DNA from: Pseudomonadota bacterium
Lineage (GTDB): Bacteria > Pseudomonadota > Alphaproteobacteria > Rhizobiales > Xanthobacteraceae
Reading direction: 5' to 3'
DNA: 64,000 bases
Assembly (NCBI GenBank): GCA_023422775.1
Contig: JAFAGM010000025.1
Coordinates: 1 to 64,000, forward strand
Below are positions 41,690 to 50,948 of this stretch, one piece after another; within the stretch, counting starts at the first letter, position 1; every line of letters starts with the position of its first letter. A program made the translations under genes and the position numbers. Under the pieces are notes generated by a model, which saw only the letters and a list, made by a program, of their open reading frames with translations, was not told where the DNA came from and ran no database searches.

Positions 41690-43819
41690 ATGGCCATCAA
41701 GATCAGCAAACCAGGACTCAAGGGCTTCAGCTTCGGCGTCAGGGGCAGTCTATTCGCTGCCTTCGCCGTCATCGCCGGCATGGCGATCATCATCAGCGCA
41801 GGCGCCGGGGTTATGCTCGGGCGGCTCGGCGGGACCATGGGCGACCTGAGCGGGCGGGACATTCCCCGCCTCGCCGCCAGCCTGCAGCTATCGGCGCAGA
41901 GCACGAGCCTCGCCAACCAGGGGCCGGCACTGCTGGCATCGCGCAGCGAAGAGGCGCTGAACGACCGTACCAAAAAGATGAAGGAAACGCAGACGATCGC
42001 GCTGCAAAAGCTCGGCGAGATCGTCGAACTCGGCGCCGACAAGGCGGTCGTCGCGGCGCTGACCGAGAACGTGAAGAACATCGACGACATGATCCGGAGC
42101 CTGGGCTCGGCCGCGCGCGAGCGGCTCGAACTCGCGGCCCAGCACGAGAAGCTCTACGACGCGGTGCGCAAGGCGCAACGGCGCTTCATCGCCGCCGCCG
42201 GCCCTGCGGCCCTGGATGCCCAGACCGAACTCCAGAGCATCTATGCCGCCGGCAGCTTCTCGCAGAACGACGCCATCAAGGGACACAGGGCGGCCGACCA
42301 GCTCGGCGACATCGCCGCCAGCGGCAACATGATCGCGTTCGACATGATCGCCGCGCTGTCGACCAGCAATGCCGAAACGCTGGAGGCCATCGCGAAGGAC
42401 TTCCGTACCGCGCAGGCGCGCGTGAAGGCGAATGCCGACAAGCTGCCCAACACCACGGCGATGCGGGCGGTGAAGGCGGCTACGTTGAATTTGCTGGCGC
42501 TGGGCGACGGCAAGACCGGCGTGTTCAAGGTCCGTCAGCAGGAGCTGGACGCGGACGATTACGGCCAGACCATCCTGGAAGAAACCCGCAAGCTCAATGT
42601 CGGGCTCGGCATCAGCGTCCAGCAGCTGGTCGACGGCGTGCAGAAGGAAACCGACACCTCGACCCTGAGGGCGCGTCAGGAGATCTCGTTCGCGACCATG
42701 GCCATGCTCGGTCTCGGCGTGGCGACGCTGCTTGGCTCGATCCTGTTCGTCTGGCTCTATGTCGGCCGCAACATCCTGCGCCGGATCAGCGCCCTGCAGC
42801 GCTCGATGCAGCTCCTGTCGAGCGGCGACCTCGACGCGGAGATCTATCAGACCCGTGCGCGCGACGAGATCGCGGAAATGGCGAACTCGCTTCTCGTGTT
42901 CCGCGACAGCATGATCCAGGGCCGCACGCTCTCCGCCGAGCAGGACAAGGACCGCGTCGCCAAGGCCGAGCGCGCCTCCCGCATGGAAGCACGGATCGTC
43001 GAGTTCGAAACCACCGTTCGCAAGGCGCTCGGGAGCCTGCAGACCGCGGCGGGTTCGATGCAGTCAACCGCGCAAAGCATGTCGGCGACCGCCGATCAGT
43101 CCAGCGCGCTGGTGAGCGCCGTGGCGTCCGCCGCCGAGGAAACCTCGGTCAATGTGCAGACCGTGTCGTCCGGCACCGAGGAACTGTCTTCCTCGATCGC
43201 GGAAATCGGCCGCCAGGTCGTCAACTCGTCGGAGATCGCCCGCAAGGCGGTCGCGGAAGCCGGCGAGACCGATTCGACCATGCAGGGACTGGCTGACAAC
43301 GCCGCCAGGATCAGCGTGGTGGTCGATCTGATCCAGACCATTGCCTCGCAGACCAACCTGCTGGCGCTGAACGCCACCATTGAAGCCGCACGCGCCGGCG
43401 ACGCCGGCCGCGGCTTCGCCGTGGTCGCCTCGGAAGTGAAGAGCCTCGCCAACCAGACCGCAAAAGCCACCGACGAAATCCGCCAGCAGATCGTCAGCAT
43501 GCAAACCGTGACGAGTTCGGCGGTCGGCGCGATCAGGAACATCAGCACCACGATCAGCGAGATCAACGAGGTCACCACCGCGATCGCGGCTGCGGTCGAG
43601 GAGCAGGGTGCGGCGACGCGCGAAATCGCGCGCAACATCCAGCACGCCGCCGGCGGCACCGGCGAGGTCTCCAGCAATATCGTCGGCGTTTCCAGCGCCG
43701 CGACGCAGGCTGGAACCGCAGCCGGCCAGGTGCTGACCGCCTCCGACGCGCTCCGCCGCGAGGCCGATGTGCTGCGTGAGGAAATCGACGCGTTCCTGTC
43801 GAATATAAGGGCGGCGTAA
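41690..43819 (+). CDS. methyl-accepting chemotaxis protein
   Basis: A 709-residue receptor. There is a transmembrane helix at about residues 18-44, a roughly 290-residue helical periplasmic sensor, and a second helix at about 335-358. A HAMP domain follows (RRISALQRSMQLLSSGDLDA). The signalling domain carries the conserved hairpin IASQTNLLALNATIEAARAGD at about 553-575. The ligand is unknown; the sensor resembles helical-bundle types. There is no C-terminal CheR-tether pentapeptide. It is monocistronic, with a palindromic repeat just after it. Confidence 0.93.
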   Translation: MAIKISKPGLKGFSFGVRGSLFAAFAVIAGMAIIISAGAGVMLGRLGGTMGDLSGRDIPRLAASLQLSAQSTSLANQGPALLASRSEEALNDRTKKMKETQTIALQKLGEIVELGADKAVVAALTENVKNIDDMIRSLGSAARERLELAAQHEKLYDAVRKAQRRFIAAAGPAALDAQTELQSIYAAGSFSQNDAIKGHRAADQLGDIAASGNMIAFDMIAALSTSNAETLEAIAKDFRTAQARVKANADKLPNTTAMRAVKAATLNLLALGDGKTGVFKVRQQELDADDYGQTILEETRKLNVGLGISVQQLVDGVQKETDTSTLRARQEISFATMAMLGLGVATLLGSILFVWLYVGRNILRRISALQRSMQLLSSGDLDAEIYQTRARDEIAEMANSLLVFRDSMIQGRTLSAEQDKDRVAKAERASRMEARIVEFETTVRKALGSLQTAAGSMQSTAQSMSATADQSSALVSAVASAAEETSVNVQTVSSGTEELSSSIAEIGRQVVNSSEIARKAVAEAGETDSTMQGLADNAARISVVVDLIQTIASQTNLLALNATIEAARAGDAGRGFAVVASEVKSLANQTAKATDEIRQQIVSMQTVTSSAVGAIRNISTTISEINEVTTAIAAAVEEQGAATREIARNIQHAAGGTGEVSSNIVGVSSAATQAGTAAGQVLTASDALRREADVLREEIDAFLSNIRAA

Positions 43820-43830
43820 TCCTGAGACGG

Positions 43831-43868
43831 TCATTCCGGGGCTGTGCGAGGCACAGAACCCGGAATGA
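43831..43868. repeat. RPE/REP-like palindromic repeat
   Basis: Outer arms TCATTCCGGG (43831-43840) and CCCGGAATGA (43859-43868); inner stem CTGTGC (43842-43847) and GCACAG (43851-43856). It has the same core as the repeat at 9347-9388. Confidence 0.75.
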
Positions 43869-43958
43869 CGAACTCAAATAGCACGCATGTCTTTTCCCGG
43901 TCCGGCCACCGCTTTTTCATCTGGCGCCGCGCCGCCTCTACCGCTAAGCCGGTAGCCG

Positions 43959-45020
43959 ATGCATTCGAAATCAGACATGGTTCAGTCCTCCGCGGAGGCA
44001 CTCCGATACCCTTGGGAGAATCACCCCGGCCACGACCAGGTCGTCGAGGTGATGCCGGGCGTGCTGTGGGCGCGGCTGAAACTGCCGTTCCGGCTCAATC
44101 ACGTGAACATCTACCTGCTCGCCGACGGCGACGGCTGGGCGATGGTCGATTCCGGGTTCGGCAACGAGGAAACCATCGCGGCGTGGACGACCCTGTTCGA
44201 GGGCCCGCTCCGGCATGTGAAGATCACACGGCTGATCGTCACCCATTCGCATCCCGACCATGTCGGCCTTGCGGGGTGGATCGTCGAGCGCTTCGGCTGC
44301 CCCTTACAGATGTCGCAGGTCGAATATCTGCAATCGGTCTACCATCAGAACCGCGGCACCGAAGAACGGAAAAAAGCGCAACGCTTGTTCTTCCGCCGTC
44401 ACGGCATGGACGAGGACCTGACCGACAAACTGCTGGGCCGCGGCCAGGATTATCTGAAACGGGTCTCGGTGCTGCCGCCGGCCTATCACCGTATCTCCCA
44501 TGGCGACGAGGTCGTGATCGGCAGGCGCCGCTTCAAGGTCATCACCGGTGGCGGCCACGCGCTCGACCAGGTCATGCTGTATTGTGCGGCCGACAAGCTG
44601 TTTCTCTCCGCCGACCAGGTCCTGAGCAAGATCTCGCCCAACGTCAGCGTCTGGGCCGTCGAGCCCGAGCAGAACTCGCTCGGCGAATATCTGGCCTCGC
44701 TTGCCAGCCTGACCACCACGCTGCCCTATGACGTCATGGTGCTGCCCGGCCACGGCGTGCCGTTCTACGGCCTCAAGACCCGCATCAAGCAGCTCGCCGA
44801 CCATCACGAGGACCGCTGCCGCCTGATCGCGGAAGCCTGCCGCGAAGTCCCGCAGACCTCGCGGCAACTGGTGCCGGTGGTGTTCAACAAATATCCGCTC
44901 GATGTGCACCAGATGGGCTTCGCTTCCGGCGAACTGATCGCCCACGTCAATTACATGCTCAACGAAGGCCGCCTGACCTCCGAAGAGACCGACGGCGTGC
45001 TGCGGTTCCGTACCACCTGA
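43959..45020 (+). CDS. MBL-fold metallo-hydrolase
   Basis: A 353-residue metallo-beta-lactamase-fold protein. The metal-binding motif THSHPDHVG starts at His96. AMVDSGFGNEE is strand 1, the third ligand is in ITGGGHALDQ, and VLPGHGVPF follows. The C-terminal helical part (HHEDRCRLIAEA...YMLNEGRL) is typical of the subgroup that includes thioesterase-like or glyoxalase-II-like hydrolases. The substrate is unknown. An alternative ATG six codons later (43977) is equally possible; neither has a strong ribosome site. Confidence 0.88.
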   Translation: MHSKSDMVQSSAEALRYPWENHPGHDQVVEVMPGVLWARLKLPFRLNHVNIYLLADGDGWAMVDSGFGNEETIAAWTTLFEGPLRHVKITRLIVTHSHPDHVGLAGWIVERFGCPLQMSQVEYLQSVYHQNRGTEERKKAQRLFFRRHGMDEDLTDKLLGRGQDYLKRVSVLPPAYHRISHGDEVVIGRRRFKVITGGGHALDQVMLYCAADKLFLSADQVLSKISPNVSVWAVEPEQNSLGEYLASLASLTTTLPYDVMVLPGHGVPFYGLKTRIKQLADHHEDRCRLIAEACREVPQTSRQLVPVVFNKYPLDVHQMGFASGELIAHVNYMLNEGRLTSEETDGVLRFRTT

Positions 45021-45080
45021 CGCAGCCGTGAACGCACGGCGGACAAGCGAACCGCATCGCTGCAGGTCCCGCCTAGCGCC

Positions 45081-45094
45081 TTGATCCCGATCAA
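45081..45094. promoter_or_regulatory. FNR/FixK box upstream of hemA
   Basis: TTGATCCCGATCAA is a perfect TTGAT-N4-ATCAA palindrome. It lies about 130 bases upstream of the hemA start. FixK2/FNR control of hemA is established for Bradyrhizobium, so this site should couple heme synthesis to low oxygen. Confidence 0.85.
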
Positions 45095-45219
45095 TATTTG
45101 CTCCGCCTCCGGTGCATTCCGGAGCCCCGCCTCGAGGTGGCATTTCGCGTAGACATCAAAGCTGGAAAGGCTCTAAAAAGGCCCAAGCCAATCCGGCCCG
45201 TTCCGTTCCAGGTCTTGTG

Positions 45220-46449
45220 ATGGATTACAGCCAATTTTTCCAAACCGCCCTCAACCGCCTGCACGACGAGCGGCGCTATCGCGTCTTCGCTGACCTCGAG
45301 CGCATCGCGGGACGATTTCCCCATGCGATCTGGCACTCGCCGAAGGGCAGGCGCGACGTCGTGATCTGGTGTTCCAACGACTATCTCGGCATGGGGCAGC
45401 ATCCCAAGGTGGTCGGCGCCATGGTCGAGACCGCCACGCGCGTCGGCACCGGCGCCGGCGGCACCCGCAACATCGCCGGCACCCATCATCCGCTGGTTCA
45501 ACTTGAGCAGGAACTGGCGGATCTGCACGGCAAGGAAGCCTCGCTGCTGTTCACCTCGGGCTACGTCTCGAACCAGACCGGCATCTCGACGATCGCAAAG
45601 CTGATTCCGAACTGCCTGATCCTGTCGGATGCGCTCAACCACAATTCGATGATCGAGGGCGTGCGCCAGGCCGGCTGCGAGCGGCAGATCTTCCGTCACA
45701 ACGACGTCGCGCATCTCGAGGAACTGCTGATCGCGGCCGGACCCGACCGGCCCAAGCTGATCGCCTGCGAGAGCCTCTATTCGATGGACGGCGACGTCGC
45801 GCCGCTTTCGAAAATCTGCGATCTCGCCGAGAAGTACGGCGCCATGACCTATGTCGACGAGGTCCATGCGGTCGGCATGTACGGCCCGCGCGGTGGCGGC
45901 ATCGCCGAGCGCGACGGCGTCATGCATCGCATCGACGTGCTCGAAGGCACGCTTGCCAAGGCGTTCGGCTGCCTCGGCGGCTACATCGCCGGCAAGACCG
46001 AGATCATCGATGCGGTCCGCTCCTATGCGCCGGGCTTCATCTTCACGACCGCGCTGCCGCCGGCGATCTGCTCGGCCGCGACCGCGGCGATCCGCCACCT
46101 GAAGGGGTCGAACTGGGAGCGCGATCGCCACCAGGACCGCGCCGCCCGGGTCAAGGCGATCCTCAATGCCGCCGGGCTGCCGGTCATGTCGAGCGCGACC
46201 CACATCGTGCCGCTGTTCGTCGGCGATCCCGAGAAGTGCAAGCAGGCGTCCGACATCCTACTCGAAGAGCACGGCATCTACATCCAGCCGATCAACTATC
46301 CGACGGTCGCCAAGGGCACCGAGCGCTTAAGGATCACCCCCTCGCCCTACCATGACGACGGCCTGATCGACGGCCTCGCGGAAGCGCTGCTGCAGGTCTG
46401 GGAACGGCTGGGCCTGCCGCTTAACCAGAAATCGCTGGCGGCCGAGTAA
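45220..46449 (+). CDS. hemA: 5-aminolevulinate synthase
   Basis: A 409-residue PLP enzyme that condenses glycine and succinyl-CoA to 5-aminolevulinate, the first step of heme synthesis in alphaproteobacteria. WCSNDYLGMGQHP, GTGAGGTRNIAGTHHPLV and YVDEVHAVGMYGPRG are the family blocks; Lys247 in GTLAKAFGCLGG binds PLP. The ATG giving MDYSQFFQTAL matches known rhizobial starts; the open frame continues 36 codons upstream through non-coding leader. The length equals that I recall for the B. japonicum enzyme. A FixK box is upstream. Confidence 0.97.
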   Translation: MDYSQFFQTALNRLHDERRYRVFADLERIAGRFPHAIWHSPKGRRDVVIWCSNDYLGMGQHPKVVGAMVETATRVGTGAGGTRNIAGTHHPLVQLEQELADLHGKEASLLFTSGYVSNQTGISTIAKLIPNCLILSDALNHNSMIEGVRQAGCERQIFRHNDVAHLEELLIAAGPDRPKLIACESLYSMDGDVAPLSKICDLAEKYGAMTYVDEVHAVGMYGPRGGGIAERDGVMHRIDVLEGTLAKAFGCLGGYIAGKTEIIDAVRSYAPGFIFTTALPPAICSAATAAIRHLKGSNWERDRHQDRAARVKAILNAAGLPVMSSATHIVPLFVGDPEKCKQASDILLEEHGIYIQPINYPTVAKGTERLRITPSPYHDDGLIDGLAEALLQVWERLGLPLNQKSLAAE

Positions 46450-46564
46450 CCCTACCGCTCTCAATCCCCGGAATTGGGGCCGGCGGCGCGATGCGCTGCC
46501 GGCCCGATGCGTTTATAATCCCCCTGGTCCGGGTTCCCGGCCGAGAGGAGAGTGAGAAGCAGCG

Positions 46565-49500
46565 ATGCTGCACGATTGGGGCGTGATCGCCGCCGCGTTC
46601 ACCTATATCGGTCTGCTGTTCGCCGTCGCCAGCTACGGCGACCGCCTGTCGCCGGGCCAGCGTGGCCGCGCCGGCATGCTGATCTACCCGCTGTCGCTGG
46701 CGATCTACTGCACCTCCTGGACCTTCTTCGGCTCGGTCGGATTCGCCACCCGCACCAGTTTCGATTTCCTCGCGATCTATCTCGGTCCGATCCTGATGAT
46801 CGGACTCTGTACACCGCTGCTCCGTCGCGTGATCCAGCTCGCCAAATCGCAGAACATCACCTCGATCGCCGACTTCATTGCCGCGCGCTACGGCAAGAGC
46901 CAGGCGGTCGCCGCCACCGTGGCCGGCATCGCGATCGTCGGATCGGTCCCCTACATCGCGCTGCAGCTCAAGGCGGTGGCATCTTCGCTGGAGACGATCC
47001 TCAGCGAGGACAAACTGCTGTCCTCCGTTCCGGTCATCGGCGATATCGCGCTCGTCGTCACGCTGGCGATGGCGGTGTTCGCGGTGCTGTTCGGCACCCG
47101 CCAGACCGACGCCACCGAGCACCAGCACGGCCTGATGCTGGCGGTCGCCACCGAATCCATCGTCAAGCTGGTGGCCTTTCTCACCGCCGGCGCCTTCGTC
47201 ACCTTCTGGATGTTCACGCCGGTCGAACTGATCGAACGCGCCATGAAAACCCCGGAGGCGGTGCGCGCGATCGAATATGTGCCGTCGATCGGCAGCTTCC
47301 TCACCATGACGCTGCTTTCGTTCTGCGCGATCATGCTGCTGCCGCGGCAGTTTCATGTCAGCGTGGTCGAGAACTCCAGCCCCGATGAGGTCAGTCGCGC
47401 CCGCTGGCTGTTTCCGCTCTATCTGGTCGCCATCAACCTGTTCGTGATTCCGATCGCGATCGCCGGCCTCGTCACCTTCCCGTTCGGCGCAGTGGACAGC
47501 GACATGTACGTACTGGCGCTGCCGATCGAGGCGAACGCCACGCTGCTCAGTTTCGCCATCTTCGTCGGCGGACTGTCGGCAGCGACCGCTATGGTGATCG
47601 TGGAATGCGTCGCGCTTTCGATCATGGTCTCCAACGACATCGTGCTGCCGCTGGTGCTGCAGCGCAGCCCCGCCACCCGTGCCGGCCGCAAGGATTTCGG
47701 CGACTTCCTGCTCAGGATCCGCCGCTTTGCGATCTTCGGCATCATGGTGATGGCGTATTGCTACTATCGCGCGCTGGGCAACACCCAGCTGGCGGCGATC
47801 GGCCTGCTGTCGTTCGCGGCGCTTGCCCAGCTCGCACCGGCGTTCTTCGGCGGACTGTTCTGGCGCGAGGGAACGGCGCGCGGCGCCATGACCGGCATGC
47901 TCGTCGGCTTCGCGGTGTGGGCCTACACGCTGTTCCTGCCGAGCTTCCTGGAGAGCAATACCGCCGGCATGCTGCTGCTGCAACACGGACCGTTCGACAT
48001 CGAGTCGCTGCGGCCGCGGGCACTGTTCGGCGCCGACCTGCCGCCACTGATGCACGGCGTGCTCTGGTCGCTGTCGCTCAACATTCTCACCTATATCGTG
48101 ATGTCGCTCGCGCACCGGCCATCCTCGATCGAACGGCTGCAGGCGGATCTGTTCGTGCCGAACACGCTGACGCCGATCGCACCGTCGTTCCGGCGCTGGC
48201 GGACCACCGTGACCGTGCAGGACATCCAGAGCACGGTGGCGCAATATCTCGGTCCCGACCGCGCCCGTCATGCGTTCGAGGCGTTCGCCGCCGGCCATCC
48301 CGGCGGTCTCGACCCGGCCGCGCCCGCCGACTTCGAGCTGCTACAGCACGCCGAGCGCCTGATCGCCTCCTCAATCGGCGCGGCCTCGTCGCGCCTCGTG
48401 ATGTCGCTGCTGCTGCGCAAGCGCACCGTCTCCGCCAAGGCCGCGCTGAAGCTGCTCGACGATTCCCACGCCGCGCTGCATTTCAACCGCGAGATCCTGC
48501 AGACCGCGCTGAACCACGTGCGTCAGGGCATCGCGGTGTTCGACGCGGACCTGCAGCTGATCTGCTCGAACGCCCAGTTCGGTGAGATCCTGGCGCTGCC
48601 GCCCCAACTCGTGCAGCTCGGCATCCCCTTGCAGGAGATCCTCGAGTTCATGGGCGCCGTCACCCCGTCCGGCATCGGCGATGGCGACGGGTTGCTGCAG
48701 CGTCGGCTGGATGCCTACACCACCGAAGGCGAGCCGTATCTGGAGCGGCTGCCCGACCGCCACATGGTGATCGAGGTCCGCTCCAACCGGATGCCCGGCG
48801 GCGGCTTCGTCATCACCTTCTCCGACGTCACGCCGAGCTTCGAGGCCGCCGAAGCGCTCGAGCGCGCCAACGCGACGCTGGAAAAGCGCGTGCGCGACCG
48901 CACCGAGGAACTCACGCGCCTGAATTCCGAACTGGCGCAGGCCAAGAGCACCGCCGAGGACGCCAACATCTCGAAGACCCGGTTCCTCGCCGCCGCCAGC
49001 CACGACATCCTGCAGCCGCTCAACGCCGCGCGGCTCTATGTGACGAGCCTCGTCGAACGTCAGAACGGCGGGGAGGATTCCCGGCTGGTCGAAAACATCG
49101 ACGACTCGCTGGAGGCGATCGAGGAAATCCTCGGCGCACTGCTCGACATCTCGCGACTCGACGCAGGCGCGATGGCGATCTCGATCTCCAGCTTCAAGAT
49201 GGCCGACCTGATGCGTTCGCTCGAGATCGAGTTTGCGCCGATCGCCCGCGCCAAGGGGCTGGAGCTTACCTTCGTGCCCTGCTCGCTGCCGGTGGAGTCG
49301 GACCGCTCGCTGCTGCGGCGGCTGTTGCAGAATTTCATTTCCAACGCCATCAAATATACCCCGCGCGGGCGCGTGCTGGTCGGCTGCCGCCGTCACGGGC
49401 AATCGCTCAGGATCGGGGTCTACGACACCGGCGTCGGAATTCCCGTGACCAAGCGCGGCGAGATATTCAAGGAGTTCCACCGCCTCGAGCAGGGCGCGCG

Positions 49501-50077
49501 GATCGCGCGCGGTCTCGGCCTTGGACTGTCGATCGTCGAGCGTCTGGCGCGCGTGCTCAACCACGGTATCGCGATCGACGCCAACGAAGGCGGCGGCTCG
49601 GTATTTTCGGTGACGGTGCCGGTTGCCAAGGCGGTCAATCATACCGCCGCCGTCACCAGCGCAACGCCGCTTTCCAGAACGCCGATGAGCGGCGCGCTGA
49701 TCGTTTGCATCGAGAACGACCCTGCCATCCTGGACGGCATGAAGACGCTGCTGAAGGCCTGGGACGCCGAGGTGATCGCGGTCGCCGACCCGGAAGCCGC
49801 GATCGCTGCGATCGAATCCTCCGGCGGACGCGTGACCGGCCTGCTGGTCGACTATCATCTCGATCGCGGCAACGGCGTCGCCGCGATCCGCGAGATCCGG
49901 CGCCGCTTCGGCGAGAGCATGCCCGCCATCCTGATCACGGCGGATCGCAGCCCGAACGTCCGCGCCGCCGCGCGCGAGGAGAACATCACGATCCTCAACA
50001 AGCCGGTGAAGCCGGCCTCGCTCCGCGCCTTGCTCGGCCAGTGGCGCACGCAGCAGATGGTGGCTGCGGCGGAGTGA
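46565..50077 (+). CDS. symporter-fused hybrid histidine kinase (CrbS-like)
   Basis: A 1170-residue sensor. The first roughly 500 residues form a sodium/solute-symporter module with about 13 membrane segments. A PAS domain follows at about 642-750 (LNHVRQGIAVFDADLQLICSN). The HisKA site is His813 in AAASHDILQPLNAAR. The ATPase domain carries NAIKYTPRG, GVYDTGVGIP and GLGLGLSIVERLA. A receiver domain closes the protein, with Asp1096 in LLVDYHLD. This is the architecture of CrbS, which with CrbR controls acetate use in Vibrio and Pseudomonas. The gene is convergent with the response regulator. Confidence 0.92.
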   Translation: MLHDWGVIAAAFTYIGLLFAVASYGDRLSPGQRGRAGMLIYPLSLAIYCTSWTFFGSVGFATRTSFDFLAIYLGPILMIGLCTPLLRRVIQLAKSQNITSIADFIAARYGKSQAVAATVAGIAIVGSVPYIALQLKAVASSLETILSEDKLLSSVPVIGDIALVVTLAMAVFAVLFGTRQTDATEHQHGLMLAVATESIVKLVAFLTAGAFVTFWMFTPVELIERAMKTPEAVRAIEYVPSIGSFLTMTLLSFCAIMLLPRQFHVSVVENSSPDEVSRARWLFPLYLVAINLFVIPIAIAGLVTFPFGAVDSDMYVLALPIEANATLLSFAIFVGGLSAATAMVIVECVALSIMVSNDIVLPLVLQRSPATRAGRKDFGDFLLRIRRFAIFGIMVMAYCYYRALGNTQLAAIGLLSFAALAQLAPAFFGGLFWREGTARGAMTGMLVGFAVWAYTLFLPSFLESNTAGMLLLQHGPFDIESLRPRALFGADLPPLMHGVLWSLSLNILTYIVMSLAHRPSSIERLQADLFVPNTLTPIAPSFRRWRTTVTVQDIQSTVAQYLGPDRARHAFEAFAAGHPGGLDPAAPADFELLQHAERLIASSIGAASSRLVMSLLLRKRTVSAKAALKLLDDSHAALHFNREILQTALNHVRQGIAVFDADLQLICSNAQFGEILALPPQLVQLGIPLQEILEFMGAVTPSGIGDGDGLLQRRLDAYTTEGEPYLERLPDRHMVIEVRSNRMPGGGFVITFSDVTPSFEAAEALERANATLEKRVRDRTEELTRLNSELAQAKSTAEDANISKTRFLAAASHDILQPLNAARLYVTSLVERQNGGEDSRLVENIDDSLEAIEEILGALLDISRLDAGAMAISISSFKMADLMRSLEIEFAPIARAKGLELTFVPCSLPVESDRSLLRRLLQNFISNAIKYTPRGRVLVGCRRHGQSLRIGVYDTGVGIPVTKRGEIFKEFHRLEQGARIARGLGLGLSIVERLARVLNHGIAIDANEGGGSVFSVTVPVAKAVNHTAAVTSATPLSRTPMSGALIVCIENDPAILDGMKTLLKAWDAEVIAVADPEAAIAAIESSGGRVTGLLVDYHLDRGNGVAAIREIRRRFGESMPAILITADRSPNVRAAAREENITILNKPVKPASLRALLGQWRTQQMVAAAE

Positions 50078-50081
50078 GAGA

Positions 50082-50106
50082 CGTCATTACCACGCTCGCA
50101 ATGACG
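50082..50106. repeat. degenerate palindromic repeat remnant
   Basis: CGTCATT (50082-50088) and AATGACG (50100-50106) keep the outer arms of the CATTCCGGG repeat family but lack the inner stem. It lies between the convergent kinase and response-regulator genes and may help terminate both transcripts. Confidence 0.5.
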
Positions 50107-50114
50107 GGATAAGA

Positions 50115-50789
50115 CTATGTCGTCGGCGATCCCGGGCGCCAGTCGCCGCCGGCGATTTTCGCGGCGGCGATCACGGCCTGCGTGCGGCTTTCGACGCCGA
50201 GCTTCTGCAGGATCGCCGAGACGTGCGCCTTGATGGTCGCCTCCGACACGCCAAGCTCGTAGGCGATCTGCTTGTTGAGCAGGCCCTCAGACAACATCAT
50301 CAGCACCCTCACCTGCTGCGGTGTCAGCGTCACCAGCCGGTCGCGCAGCCGCGTCATGTCGGGGTCGTTGGCCGAGGAGAGATCGGTGTCCGGCGGAACC
50401 CAGACGTCGCCTTCCATCACCTTCATGATGGCGTCGCGCAGCGTCTCGACGCCGAAGCGCTTGGGAATGAAACCCGAGGCGCCAAAGTCGAGCGACTTGC
50501 GGATCGTGCCGGCGTCGTCGCTTGCGGACACGATGACCACCGGGATCGCCGGATATTGAGCACGCAGATAAATCAGCCCGGAGAAGCCGGAGATCCCCGG
50601 CATGGTGAGATCGAGCAGGATCAGGTCGATGTCCGAATCCCGTTCCAGCAGCGCGGTAAGATCGTCGAACGAGCCGGCCTCGCTGACGACAGCCGAAGTC
50701 ACGACGCTCACCACCGCCTGACGCAGGGCATCGCGGAACAATGGGTGATCGTCGGCGATAACGAGGTGAGTATTGCTGGCGGCCGTCAT
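50115..50789 (-). CDS. NarL/LuxR-type response regulator (CrbR-like)
   Basis: A 224-residue regulator. The receiver domain has the acid pocket ADDHPLF and phospho-acceptor Asp60 in LILLDLTMPG. The output domain is LuxR-type (LTPQQVRVLMMLSEGLLNKQIAYELGVSEATIKAHVSAIL). It is convergent with the symporter-fused kinase, its likely partner. By analogy with CrbR it should activate acetyl-CoA synthetase and acetate/solute uptake genes; acs itself is not in this window. The 159-bp gap upstream separates it from the exonuclease/DUF294 gene. Confidence 0.9.
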   Translation of the reverse strand: MTAASNTHLVIADDHPLFRDALRQAVVSVVTSAVVSEAGSFDDLTALLERDSDIDLILLDLTMPGISGFSGLIYLRAQYPAIPVVIVSASDDAGTIRKSLDFGASGFIPKRFGVETLRDAIMKVMEGDVWVPPDTDLSSANDPDMTRLRDRLVTLTPQQVRVLMMLSEGLLNKQIAYELGVSEATIKAHVSAILQKLGVESRTQAVIAAAKIAGGDWRPGSPTT

Positions 50790-50948
50790 TTACTTCTTGT
50801 GCGAGGTTGCAACAGCGCATGGCGAGAACCGGCCCGCCGGGCGAATTTAATTGTCCTCCGCCCGGCGGCTGCATGCAAGGCGCAAATATCGCCTTGCGGA
50901 GAAGCGGTTAACCCACTCTTGTGCATCGCACAACACTGCGGCCCGACC

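Noticed and set aside
46421..49858. Two long open frames of 625 and 495 codons on the minus strand
   Set aside because: Both are opposite the symporter-fused kinase, with Arg/His/Gln-rich products and no domain.
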